Source of the DNA: Calliopsis andreniformis
Lineage: Eukaryota > Arthropoda > Insecta > Hymenoptera > Andrenidae
Assembly: GCF_051401765.1 (NCBI RefSeq)
Contig: NW_027480493.1
Coordinates: 930,001 to 994,000, forward strand
DNA: 64,000 nt
Reading direction: 5' to 3'
Below are positions 38,048 through 50,574 of the stretch, one piece after another. The stretch's first letter is position 1, and each line of letters starts with the position of its first letter. The notes beneath the pieces were generated by a model. It had not been told where the DNA came from. It did not search any database and worked only from the letters and a program-made list of their open reading frames with translations. A program made the translations under genes and the position numbers.

Positions 38048-41000
38048 GAAGATTGAGTATTGAGGATTGAAGATTGAGGATTGAGGATTGAAGATTGATG
38101 ATTGAGTTTTGAGGATTGAAGATTGAGGATTGAGGATTGAGGATTGAGGACTGAGGATTGATGATTGAGGATTGATGATTGAGTATTGAGGATTGAAGAT
38201 TGAGGATTGAGGATTGAGGATTGAGGATTGAGTTTTGAGGATTGAGAATTGAGGATTGAGGGTTGAAGATTGTGTATACAGGATTGAAGATTGAGGATTG
38301 AGGATTGAAGCTTGAGGATTGAAGATTGAGGATTGAGGATTGAAGATTGATGATTGAGTATTGAGGATTGAAGATTGAGGATTGAGGATTGATGATTGAG
38401 GACTGGGGACTGAGTATTGAGTGTTCAGTGATGAGAATTGGTGTTTGTGGATGGAGATTTAAAGATTGCAGATTGAGTATTGAGTATTGAAAACTGTGAA
38501 TTGATGATACTCTATTGAGCATTGAGAATTTACAACTGATTGTTGAGGACTGAGGTCTGAAGATTGAGGATTCAGGATTGAGGATCCAGGATTGAGGTTT
38601 GAGGACTGAGGATTGAGGATTGAGGATTGAGGATTGAGGATTGAGGATTGAGGATTGAGGATTGGGGATTGAAGATTGAGGATTGGGTATTGCGTATTGA
38701 ACATTGAGGATTGAGGATTGAGGTTTGAGGATTGAGGATTGGGTATTGAGGATTGAAGACTGAGGATTGAGGATTGAGGATTGAGGATTGAGGATTGAAG
38801 ATTGAGGATTGAGGATTGAGGATTGAGGATTGAGGATTGAAGATTGAGTATTGAGGATTGAAGATTGAGGATTGAGGATTGAGGATTGAGGATTGAGTAT
38901 TGAGGATTGAGAATTGAGGATTGAGGGTTGAAGATTGTGTATTCAGGATTGAAGATTGAGGATTGAGGATTGAGGATTGAGGATTGACGATGAGGGCTGA
39001 GGGTTGAGGATTGAGGTTTGAGGACTGAGGATTGAGGATTGAGGATTGAGAATTGAGGATTGAGGATTGAGGATTGAAGATTGAGGATTGGATATTGAGG
39101 ATTGAAGAATGAGCATAGAGGATTGAGGACTGAGGATTGAGGATTGAAGATTGAGGATTGAGGATTGAGGATTGAGGATTGAGTATTGAAGATTGAGTAT
39201 TGAGGGTTGAGGATTGAAGATTGAGGACTGGGGACGGAGTATTGAGGGTTGAGTGATGAGAATTGGTGTTTGTGGATAGAGATTTAAAGATTGCAGATTG
39301 AGTATTGAGTATTGAAAACTGTGAATTGATGATATTCTATTGATGATTGAGAATTTACAACTGATTGTTGAGGACTGAGGTCTGAAGATTGAGGATTCAG
39401 GATTGAGGATCCAGGATTGAAGTTTGAGGACTGAGGATTGTGGATTGAGGATTGAGGATTGAGGATTGAGGATTGAGGATTGAGGATTGGGTATTGAGGA
39501 TTGAAGACTGAGGATTGAGGATTGAGGATTGAGGATTGAGGATTGAAGATTGAGGATTGTGGATTGAGGATTGAGGATTGAAGATTGAGTATTGAGGATT
39601 GAAGGTTGAGGATTGAGGATTGAGGATTGATGATTGCGTATTGAGGATTGAAGATTGAGGATTGAGGATTGAGGATTGAGGACTGAGGATTGGTGATTGA
39701 GGATTGATGATTGAGTATTGAGGACTGAAGATTGAGGATTGAAGATTGAGGATTGAGGATTGAGGATTGAGTATTGAGGATTGAGAATTGAGGATTGACG
39801 ATTGAGGGTTGAAGATTGTGTATTCAGGATTGAAGATTGAGGATTGAGGATTGAGGATTGTGGATTGACGATGAGGGCTGAGGGTTGAGGATTGAGGTTT
39901 GAGGACTGAGGACTGAGGATTGAGGATTCAGAATTGAGGATTGAGGATTGAGGATTGAAGATTGAGGATTGGGTATTGAGGATTGAAGAATGAGGATTGA
40001 GGATTGAGGACTGAGGATTGAGGATTGAAGATTGAGGATTGAGGATTGAGGATTGAGGATTGAAGATTGAGTATTGAGGATTGAAGGTAGGGGATTGAGG
40101 ATTGAGGATTGAGGATTGAGGATTGAAGATTCAGGACTGGGGACTGAGTATTGAGGGCTGAGTGATGAGAATTGATGTTTGTGGATAGAGATTTAAAGAT
40201 TGCAGATTGAGTATTGAGTATTGAAAACTGTGAATTGATGATATTCTATTGAGGATTGAGAATTTACAACTGATTGTTGAGGACTGAGGTCTGAAGATTG
40301 AGGATTCAGGATCGAGGATCCAGGATTGAGGTTTGAGGAGTGAGGATTGTGGATTGAGGATTGAGGATTGAGGATTGAGGATTGAGGATTGAGGATTGGG
40401 TATTGAGGATTGAAGACTGAGGATTGAGGATTGAGGATTGAGGATTGAGGATTGAAGATTGAGGATTGTGGATTGAGGATTGAGGATTGAAGATTGAGTA
40501 TTGAGGATTGAAGGTTGAGGATTGAGGATTGAGGATTGATGATTGAGTATTGAGGATTGAAGATTGAGGATTGAGGATTGAGGATTGAGGACTGAGGATT
40601 GGTGATTGAGGATTGATGATTGAGTATTGAGGACTGAAGATTGAGGATTGAGGATTGAGGATTGAGGATTGAGGATTGAGTATTGAGGATTGAGAATTGA
40701 GGATTGAGGATTGAGGGTTGAAGATTGTGTATTCAGGATTGAAGATTGAGGATTGAGGATTGAGGATTGTGGATTGACGATGAGGGCTGAGGGTTGAGGA
40801 TTGAGGTTTGAGGACTGAGGACTGAGGATTGAGGATTCAGAATTGAGGATTGAGGATTGAGGATTGAAGATTGAGGATTGGGTATTGAGGATTGAAGAAT
40901 GAGGATTGATGATTGAGGACTGAGGATTGAGGATTGAAGATTGAGGATTGAGGATTGAGGATTGAGGATTGAAGATTGAGTATTGAGGATTGAAGGTAGG

Positions 41001-44000
41001 GGATTGAGGATTGAGGATTGAGGATTGAAGATTGAAGATTGAGGACTGGGGACTGAGCATTGAGGGCTGAGTGATGAGAATTGATGTTTGTGGATAGGGA
41101 TTTAAAGATTGCAGATTGACTATTGAGTATTGAAAACTGTGAATTGATGATATTCTATTGAGGATTGAGAATTTACAACTGATTGTTGAGGACTGAGGTC
41201 TGAAGATTGAGGATTCAGGATTGAGGATCCAGGATTGAGGTTTGAGGAGTGAGGATTGAGGATTGAGGATTGAAGATTGAGGTTTGAGGGTCGAGGATTG
41301 AGGGTTGAGGACTGATGATTGAGGATTGAGGATTGAGCATTTACGATTGAAGATTGAAGACTGTGGATTGAGGATTGAAAATTGACGATTGAGGATTGTG
41401 GATTGAGGATTGAGGATTGAACATTGAGGACTGAGTGTTGAAGGTTGAGTGATGAGAATTGATGTTTGTGGATAGAGGCTTGAAGGTTGCAGATTGTGTA
41501 TTGAGTATTGAAAACAGTGAATTGAGGATATTCTATTGAGGATTCAGGATTGACAACTGATTGTTGAGGACTCAGGGCTGAAGATTGAGGATTGAGGATT
41601 GAGGATTGAGGATTGACGGTGAGGGCTGATGGTTGAGGATTGAGGTTTGAGGACTGAGGACTGAGGATTGAGGATTGAGAATCGAGGATTGAGGATTGAG
41701 GATTGAAGATTGAGGATTGGGTATTGAGTATTGTAGAATGAGGATTGAGGATTGAGGAGTGAGGATTGAGGATTGAAGATTGAGGATTGAGGATTGAGGA
41801 TTGATGATTGAAGATTGAGTATTGAGGATTGAAGGTAGGGGATTGAGGATTGAGGATTGAGGATTGAGGATTGAAGATTGAGGACTGGGGACTGAGTATT
41901 GAGGGTTGAGTGATGAGAATTGGTGTTTGTGGATAGAGATTTAAAGATTGCAGATTGAGTATTGAGTATTGAAAACTGTGAATTGATGATATTCTATTGA
42001 GGATTGAGAATTTACGACTGATTGTTGAGGACTGAGGTCTGAAGATTGAGGATTCACGATTGAGGATCCAGGATTGAGGATTGAGGACTGAGGATTGAGG
42101 ATTGAGGATTGAGGATTGAGGAGTGAGGATTGAGGATTGAGGATTGGGGATTGAAGATTGAGGAGTGGGTATTGCGTATTGAACAGTGAGGATTGAGGAT
42201 TGAGGATTGAGTATTGAGGATTGAGGACTGAAGATTGAATATTGATGATTGAAGATTGAGTATTGAGGATTGAGGGTTGTGGATTGAGGACGGGGACTGA
42301 GGGTTGAGTATTGATGTCTGAGGTCTGAGGATTGAGGATTGAGGATTGAGGATTGAAGATTGAGGATTGAGGATTGAGGATTGAGGATTGAGTGTTGAGG
42401 ATTGAGAATTGAGGATTGAGGGTTGAAGATTGTGTATTCAGGATTGAAGATTGAGGTTGAGGATTGAGGATTGAGGATTGACGATGAGGGCTGAGGGTTG
42501 AGGATTGAGGTTTGAGGACTGAGGACTGAAGATTGAGGATTGAGAATTGAGGATTGAGAATTGAGGATTGAAGATTGAGGATTGGGTATTGAGGATTGAA
42601 GAATGAGGATTGAGGATTGAGGACTGAGGATTGAGGATTGAAGATTGAGGACTGAGGATTGAGGATTGAGGATTGAGGATTGAGGATTGAGGATTGAAGA
42701 TTGAGTATTGAGGTTTGAAGATTGAGGATTTTGGATTGAGAATTGAGGATTGAGTATTGAACATTGAGGATTGGGGATTGAGGATTGACGATTGAGGATT
42801 CAGTATTGAGGATTGAGAATTGAGGATTGAGGATTGAAGGTTGAGTATTGAGGATTGAAGTTTGAGGATTGAGGATTGAGGATTGAGGATTGACTATGAG
42901 GGCTGAGGGTTGAGGATTGAGGATTGAGGATTGAGTATTGAAGATTGAGTATTGAGGATTGAATGTAGGTGATTGAGGGTTGAGGACTGAGGATTGAGGA
43001 TTGAAGATTGAGGACTGGGGACTGAGTATTGAGGGTTGAGTGATGAGAATTGGTGTTTGTGAATAGAGATTTAAAGATTGCAGATTGAGTATTGAGTATT
43101 GAAAACTGTGAATTGATGATACTCTATTGAGGATTGAGAATTTACAACTGATCGTTGAGGACTGAGGTCTGAAGATTGAGGATTCAGGATTGAGGATCCA
43201 GGATTGAGGTTTGAGGACTGAGGATTGAGGATTGAGGATTGAGGATTGAGGATTGAGGATTGAGGATTGAGGATGGAGGATTGGGGATTGAAGATTGAGG
43301 ATTGGGTATTGCGTATTGAACATTGAGGATTGAGGATTGAGGATTGAGGATTGAGGATTGGGTATTGAGGATTGAAGACTGAGGATTGAGGATTGAGGAT
43401 TGAGGATTGAGGATTGAAGATTGAGGATTGAGGATTGAGGATTGAGGATTGAAGATTGAGTATTGAGGGTTGAAGATTGAGGATTGAGGATTGAGGATTG
43501 AGGATTGAGTATTGAGGTTTGAGAATTGAGGATTGAGGGTTGAAGGTTGTGTATTCAGGATTGAAGATTGAGGATTGAGGATCGAGGATTGAGGATTGAC
43601 GATGAGGGCTGAGGGTTGAGGTTTGAGGTTTGAGGACTGAGGACTGAGGATTGAGGATTGAGAATTGAGGATTGAGGATTGAGGATTGGGTATTGAGGAT
43701 TGAAGACTGAGGATTGAGGATTGAGGATTGAGGATTGAGGATTGAAGATTGAGGATTGTGGATTGAGGATTGAGGATTGAAGATTGAGTATTGAGGATTG
43801 AAGGTTGAGGATTGAGGATTGAGTATTGGGGATTGAGGATTGAAGATTGAGGATTGTGGATTCAGGATTAAAGATTGAGTATTGAGGATTGAAGATTGAG
43901 AATTGAGGATTGAGAATTGAACATTGAGGACTGAGTGTTGAGGGTTGAGTGATGAGAATTGATGTTTGTGGATGGAGATTTGAAGAATGCAGATTAAGTA

Positions 44001-47000
44001 TTGAGTATTGAAAGCTGTGAATTGACGATATTCTATTGGGTATTGAGGATTGTCACCTGATTGTTGAGGACTGAGGGCTGAAGATTGAGGATTCAGGATT
44101 GAGGATTCAGAATTGAGGTTTGAGGACTGAGGATTGAGGATTGAGGATTGAAGATTGAGTATTGAGGATTGAAGATTGAGGATTGAGGATTGAGGATTGA
44201 GGATTGAGGACTGAGGATTGGTGATTGAGGATTGATGATTGAGTATTGAGGACTGAAGATTGAGGATTGAGGATTGAGGATTGAGGATTGAGGATTGAGT
44301 ATTGAGGATTGAGAATTGAGGATTGAGGATTGAGGGTTGAAGATTGTGTATTCAGGATTGAAGATTGAGGATTGAGGATTGAGGATTGTGGATTGACGAT
44401 GAGGGCTGAGGGTTGAGGATTGAGGTTTGAGGACTGAGGTCTGAGGATTGAGGATTCAGAATTCAGGATTGAGGGTTGAGGATTGAAGATTGAGGATTGG
44501 GTATTGAGGATTGAAGAATGAGGATTGAGGATTGAGGACTGAGGATTGAGGATTGAAGATTGAGGTTTGAGGATTGAGGATTGAGGATTGAAGATTGAGT
44601 ATTGAGGATTGAAGGTAGGGGATTGAGGATTGAGGATTGAGGATTGAGGATTGAAGATTCAGGACTGGGGACTGAGTATTGAGGGCTGAGTGATGAGAAT
44701 TGATGTTTGTGGATAGAGATTTAAAGATTGCAGATTGAGTATTGAGTATTGAAAACTGTGAATTGATGATATTCTATTGAGGATTGAGAATTTACAACTG
44801 ATTGTTGAGGACTGAGGTCTGAAGATTGAGGATTCAGGATCGAGGATCCAGGATTGAGGTTTGAGGAGTGAGGATTGTGGATTGAGGATTGAGGATTGAG
44901 GATTGAGGATTGAGGATTGAGGATTGGGTATTGAGGATTGAAGACTGAGGATTGAGGATTGAGGATTGAGGATTGAGGATTGATGATTGAGGATTGTGGA
45001 TTGAGGATTGAGGATTGAAGATTGAGTAATGAGGATTGAAGGTTGAGGATTGAGGATTGAGGATTGATGATTGTGTATTGAGGATTGAAGATTGAGGATT
45101 GAGGATTGAGGATTGAGGACTGAGGATTGGTGATTGAGGATTGATGATTGAGTATTGAGGACTGAAGATTGAGGATTGAGGATTGAGGATTGAGGATTGA
45201 GGATTGAGTATTGAGGATTGAGAATTGAGGATTGAGGATTGAGGGTTGAAGATTGTGTATTCAGGATTGAAGATTGAGGATTGAGGATTGAGGATTGTGG
45301 ATTGACGATGAGGGCTGAGGGTTGAGGATTGAGGTTTGAGGACTGAGGACTGAGGATTGAGGATTCAGAATTGAGGATTGAGGATTGAGGATTGAAGATT
45401 GAGGATTGGGTATTGAGGATTGAAGAATGAGGATTGATGATTGAGGACTGAGGATTGAGGATTGAAGATTGAGGATTGAGGATTGAGGATTGAGGATTGA
45501 AGATTGAGTATTGAGGATTGAAGGTAGGGGATTGAGGATTGAGGATTGAGGATTGAAGATTGAAGATTGAGGACTGGGGACTGAGCATTGAGGGCTGAGT
45601 GATGAGAATTGATGTTTGTGGATAGAGATTTAAAGATTGCAGATTGAATATTGAGTATTGAAAACTGTGAATTGATGATATTCTATTGAGGATTGAGAAT
45701 TTACAACTGATTGTTGAGGACTGAGGTCTGAAGATTGAGGATTCAGGATTGAGGATCCAGGATTGAGGTTTGAGGAGTGAGGATTGAGGATTGAGGATTG
45801 AAGATTGAGGTTTGAGGGTCGAGGATTGAGGGTTGAGGACTGATGATTGAGGATTGAGGATTGAGCATTTACGATTGAAGATTGAAGACTGTGGATTGAG
45901 GATTGAAAATTGACGATTGAGGATTGTGGATTGAGGATTGAGGATTGAACATTGAGGACTGAGTGTTGAAGGTTGAGTGATGAGAATTGATGTTTGTGGA
46001 TAGAGGCTTGAAGGTTGCAGATTGTGTATTGAGTATTGAAAACAGTGAATTGAGGATATTCTATTGAGGATTCAGGATTGACAACTGATTGTTGAGGACT
46101 CAGGGCTGAAGATTGAGGATTGAGGATTGAGGATTGAGGATTGACGGTGAGGGCTGATGGTTGAGGATTGAGGTTTGAGGACTGAGGACTGAGGATTGAG
46201 GATTGAGAATCGAGGATTGAGGATTGAGGATTGAAGATTGAGGATTGGGTATTGAGTATTGTAGAATGAGGATTGAGGATTGAGGAGTGAGGATTGAGGA
46301 TTGAAGATTGAGGATTGAGGATTGAGGATTGATGATTGAAGATTGAGTATTGAGGATTGAAGGTAGGGGATTGAGGATTGAGGATTGAGGATTGAGGATT
46401 GAAGATTGAGGACTGGGGACTGAGTATTGAGGGTTGAGTGATGAGAATTGGTGTTTGTGGATAGAGATTTAAAGATTGCAGATTGAGTATTGAGTATTGA
46501 AAACTGTGAATTGATGATATTCTATTGAGGATTGAGAATTTACGACTGATTGTTGAGGACTGAGGTCTGAAGATTGAGGATTCACGATTGAGGATCCAGG
46601 ATTGAGGTTTGAGGACTGAGGATTGAGGATTGAGGATTGAGGATTGAGGAGTGAGGATTGAGGATTGAGGATTGGGGATTGAAGATTGAGGAGTGGGTAT
46701 TGCGTATTGAACATTGAGGATTGAGGATTGAGGATTGAGGATTGAGGATTGAGGACTGAAGATTGAATATTGATGATTGAAGATTGAGTATTGAGGATTG
46801 AGGGTTGTGGATTGAGGACGGGGACTGAGGGTTGAGTATTGATGTCTGAGGTCTGAGGATTGAGGATTGAGGATTGAGGATTGAAGATTGAGGATTGAGG
46901 ATTGAGGATTGAGGATTGAGTGTTGAGGATTGAGAATTGAGGATTGAGGGTTGAAGATTGTGTATTCAGGATTGAAGATTGAGGTTGAGGATTGAGGATT

Positions 47001-47408
47001 GAGGATTGACGATGAGGGCTGAGGGTTGAGGATTGAGGTTTGAGGACTGAGGACTGAAGATTGAGGATTGAGAATTGAGGATTGAGAATTGAGGATTGAA
47101 GATTGAGGATTGGGTATTGAGGATTGAAGAATGAGGATTGAGGATTGAGGACTGAGGATTGAGGATTGAAGATTGAGGACTGAGGATTGAGGATTGAGGA
47201 TTGAGGATTGAGGATTGAGGATTGAAGATTGAGTATTGAGGTTTGAAGATTGAGGATTTTGGATTGAGAATTGAGGATTGAGTATTGAACATTGAGGATT
47301 GGGGATTGAGGATTGACGATTGAGGATTCAGTATTGAGGATTGAGAATTGAGGATTGAGGATTGAAGGTTGAGTATTGAGGATTGAAGATTGAGGATTGA
47401 GGATTGAG
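38031..47408 (+). repeat. Super-repeat 2 of family B (about 9.4 kb)
   Basis: It matches 22,955-33,060, without the 721-bp duplication. L elements at 38430, 39255, 40164, 41073, 41451, 41912, 43042, 43951, 44692, 45601, 45979 and 46440 reproduce the spacing of super-repeat 1: 825-909-909-378-461-1130-909-741-909-378-461. It contains a complete 4,528-bp B unit (41,073-45,600). After 47,408 it continues into the delta segment, whereas super-repeat 1 breaks. Confidence 0.88.
41073..45600 (+). repeat. HOR family B, full 4,528-bp copy (B3)
   Basis: The L spacing 378-461-1130-909-741-909 is identical to that at 26,725-31,252, and the sequence agrees with it at offset 14,348 with scattered substitutions. 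The p-type L element is at 43951. Confidence 0.9.
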
Positions 47409-47569
47409 GATTGAGGATTGACTATGAGGGCTGAGGGTTGAGGATTGAGGATTGAGGATTGAGTATTGAAGATTGAGTATTGAGGATTGAATGTAGGTGA
47501 TTGAGGGTTGAGGACTGAGGATTGAGGATTGAAGATTGAGGACTGGGGACTGAGTATTGAGGGTTGAGT
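45601..47569 (+). repeat. 1,969-bp shortened B unit, copy 1
   Basis: Spacings 378-461-1130 sum to 1,969 bp. The next L element (47570) has delta-type sequence upstream, with GAATGTAGGTGATTGAGG as at 49,455. From its third unit on it has the form of the element at 45601 (GATGTTT GTGGATA), so the unit restarts early. Confidence 0.87.
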
Positions 47570-49538
47570 GATGAGAATTGATGTTTGTGGATAGAGATTT
47601 AAAGATTGCAGATTGAGTATTGAGTATTGAAAACTGTGAATTGATGATATTCTATTGAGGATTGAGAATTTACAACTGATTGTTGAGGACTGAGGTCTGA
47701 AGATTGAGGATTCAGGATTGAGGATCCAGGATTGAGGTTTGAGGAGTGAGGATTGAGGATTGAGGATTGAAGATTGAGGTTTGAGGGTCGAGGATTGAGG
47801 GTTGAGGACTGATGATTGAGGATTGAGGATTGAGCATTTACGATTGAAGATTGAAGACTGTGGATTGAGGATTGAAAATTAACGATTGAGGATTGTGGAT
47901 TGAGGATTGAGGATTGAACATTGAGGACTGAGTGTTGAAGGTTGAGTGATGAGAATTGATGTTTGTGGATAGAGGATTGAAGGTTGCAGATTGTGTATTG
48001 AGTATTGAAAACAGTGAATTGAGGATATTCTATTGAGGATTCAGGATTGACAACTGATTGTTGAGGACTCAGGGCTGAAGATTGAGGATTGAGGATTGAG
48101 GATTGAGGATTGACGGTGAGGGCTGATGGTTGAGGATTGAGGTTTGAGGACTGAGGACTGAGGATTGAGGATTGAGAATCGAGGATTGAGGATTGAGGAT
48201 TGAAGATTGAGGATTGGGTATTGAGTATTGTAGAATGAGGATTGAGGATTGAGGAGTGAGGATTGAGGATTGAAGATTGAGGATTGAGGATTGAGGATTG
48301 ATGATTGAAGATTGAGTATTGAGGATTGAAGGTAGGGGATTGAGGATTGAGGATTGAGGATTGAGGATTGAAGATTGAGGACTGGGGACTGAGTATTGAG
48401 GGTTGAGTGATGAGAATTGGTGTTTGTGGATAGAGATTTAAAGATTGCAGATTGAGTATTGAGTATTGAAAACTGTGAATTGATGATATTCTATTGAGGA
48501 TTGAGAATTTACGACTGATTGTTGAGGTCTGAGGTCTGAAGATTGAGGATTCACGATTGAGGATCCAGGATTGAGGTTTGAGGACTGAGGATTGAGGATT
48601 GAGGATTGAGGATTGAGGAGTGAGGATTGAGGATTGAGGATTGGGGATTGAAGATTGAGGAGTGGGTATTGCGTATTGAACATTGAGGATTGAGGATTGA
48701 GGATTGAGGATTGAGGATTGAGGACTGAAGATTGAATATTGATGATTGAAGATTGAGTATTGAGGATTGAGGGTTGTGGATTGAGGACGGGGACTGAGGG
48801 TAGAGTATTGATGTCTGAGGTCTGAGGATTGAGGATTGAGGATTGAGGATTGAAGATTGAGGATTGAGGATTGAGGATTGAGGATTGAGTGTTGAGGATT
48901 GAGAATTGAGGATTGAGGGTTGAAGATTGTGTATTCAGGATTGAAGATTGAGGTTGAGGATTGAGGATTGAGGATTGACGATGAGGGCTGAGGGTTGAGG
49001 ATTGAGGTTTGAGGACTGAGGACTGAAGATTGAGGATTGAGAATTGAGGATTGAGAATTGAGGATTGAAGATTGAGGATTGGGTATTGAGGATTGAAGAA
49101 TGAGGATTGAGGATTGAGGACTGAGGATTGAGGATTGAAGATTGAGGACTGAGGATTGAGGATTGAGGATTGAGGATTGAGGATTGAGGATTGAAGATTG
49201 AGTATTGAGGTTTGAAGATTGAGGATTTTGGATTGAGAATTGAGGATTGAGTATTGAACATTGAGGATTGGGGATTGAGGATTGACGATTGAGGATTCAG
49301 TATTGAGGATTGAGAATTGAGGATTGAGGATTGAAGGTTGAGTATTGAGGATTGAAGATTGAGGATTGAGGATTGAGGATTGAGGATTGACTATGAGGGC
49401 TGAGGGTTGAGGATTGAGGATTGAGGATTGAGTATTGAAGATTGAGTATTGAGGATTGAATGTAGGTGATTGAGGGTTGAGGACTGAGGATTGAGGATTG
49501 AAGATTGAGGACTGGGGACTGAGTATTGAGGGTTGAGT
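47570..49538 (+). repeat. 1,969-bp shortened B unit, copy 2
   Basis: It matches 45,601-47,569 at offset 1,969. It carries private changes seen only again at 60,309-62,277: AAAATTAACG near 47,876 and 60,615, GAGGATT instead of GAGGCTT in the q element, GAGGTCT GAGGTCT near 48,526 and 61,265, and GAGGGTAGAGTATT near 48,797 and 61,537. Confidence 0.88.
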
Positions 49539-50574
49539 GATGAGAATTGGTGTTTGTGAATAGAGATTTAAAGATTGCAGATTGAGTATTGAGTATTGAA
49601 AACTGTGAATTGATGATACTCTATTGAGGATTGAGAATTTACAACTGATTGTTGAGGACTGAGGTCTGAAGATTGAGGATTCAGGATTGAGGATCCAGGA
49701 TTGAGGTTTGAGGACTGAGGATTGAGGATTGAGGATTGAGGATTGAGGATTGAGGATTGAGGATGGAGGATTGGGGATTGAAGATTGAGGATTGGGTATT
49801 GCGTATTGAACATTGAGGATTGAGGATTGAGGATTGAGGATTGAGGATTGGGTATTGAGGATTGAAGACTGAGGATTGAGGATTGAGGATTGAGGATTGA
49901 GGATTGAGGATTGAAGATTGAGGATTGAGGATTGAGGATTGAGGATTGAAGATTGAGTATTGAGGATTGAAGATTGAGGATTGAGGATTGAGGATTGAGG
50001 ATTGAGTATTGAGGATTGAGAATTGAGGATTGAGGGTTGAAGGTTGTGTATACAGGATTGAAGATTGAGGATTGAGGATCGAGGATTGAGGATTGACGAT
50101 GAGGGCTGAGGGTTGAGGATTGAGGTTTGAGGACTGAGGACTGAGGATTGAGGATTGAGAATTGAGGATTGAGGATTGAGGATTGGGTATTGAGGATTGA
50201 AGACTGAGGATTGAGGATTGAGGATTGAGGATTGAGGATTGAAGATTGAGGATTGTGGATTGAGGATTGAGGATTGAAGATTGAGTATTGAGGATTGAAG
50301 GTTGAGGATTGAGGATTGAGTATTGGGGATTGAGGATTGAAGATTGAGGATTGTGGATTCAGGATTAAAGATTGAGTATTGAGGATTGAAGATTGAGAAT
50401 TGAGGATTGAGAATTGAACATTGAGGACTGAGTGTTGAGGGTTGAGTGATGAGAATTGATGTTTGTGGATGGAGATTTGAAGAATGCAGATTAAGTATTG
50501 AGTATTGAAAGCTGTGAATTGACGATATTCTATTGGGTATTGAGGATTGTCACCTGATTGTTGAGGACTGAGGG
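49539..50574 (+). repeat. Delta-to-p segment of family B
   Basis: This holds a delta L element (49539) and, 909 bp later, a p-type L element (50448). It matches 35,018-35,920 and 43,042-43,951 except for one or two units. After the p element the sequence changes to a form not found in the 4,528-bp unit. Confidence 0.83.

Noticed and set aside
36894..38522. A 542-codon - strand open frame, and similar ones at 27593-28975, 41941-43323, 2134-3504, 33454-34740, 16105-17331 and many shorter
   Set aside because: They translate to imperfect SSILNPQ repeats in whichever frame happens to lack a variant stop, and overlapping frames give the same peptide. Starts are chance CAT on the + strand (GAACATT, GAGCATT). 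There is no codon bias, domain, signal peptide or promoter, and their ends vary with unit substitutions. They are by-products of the satellite.
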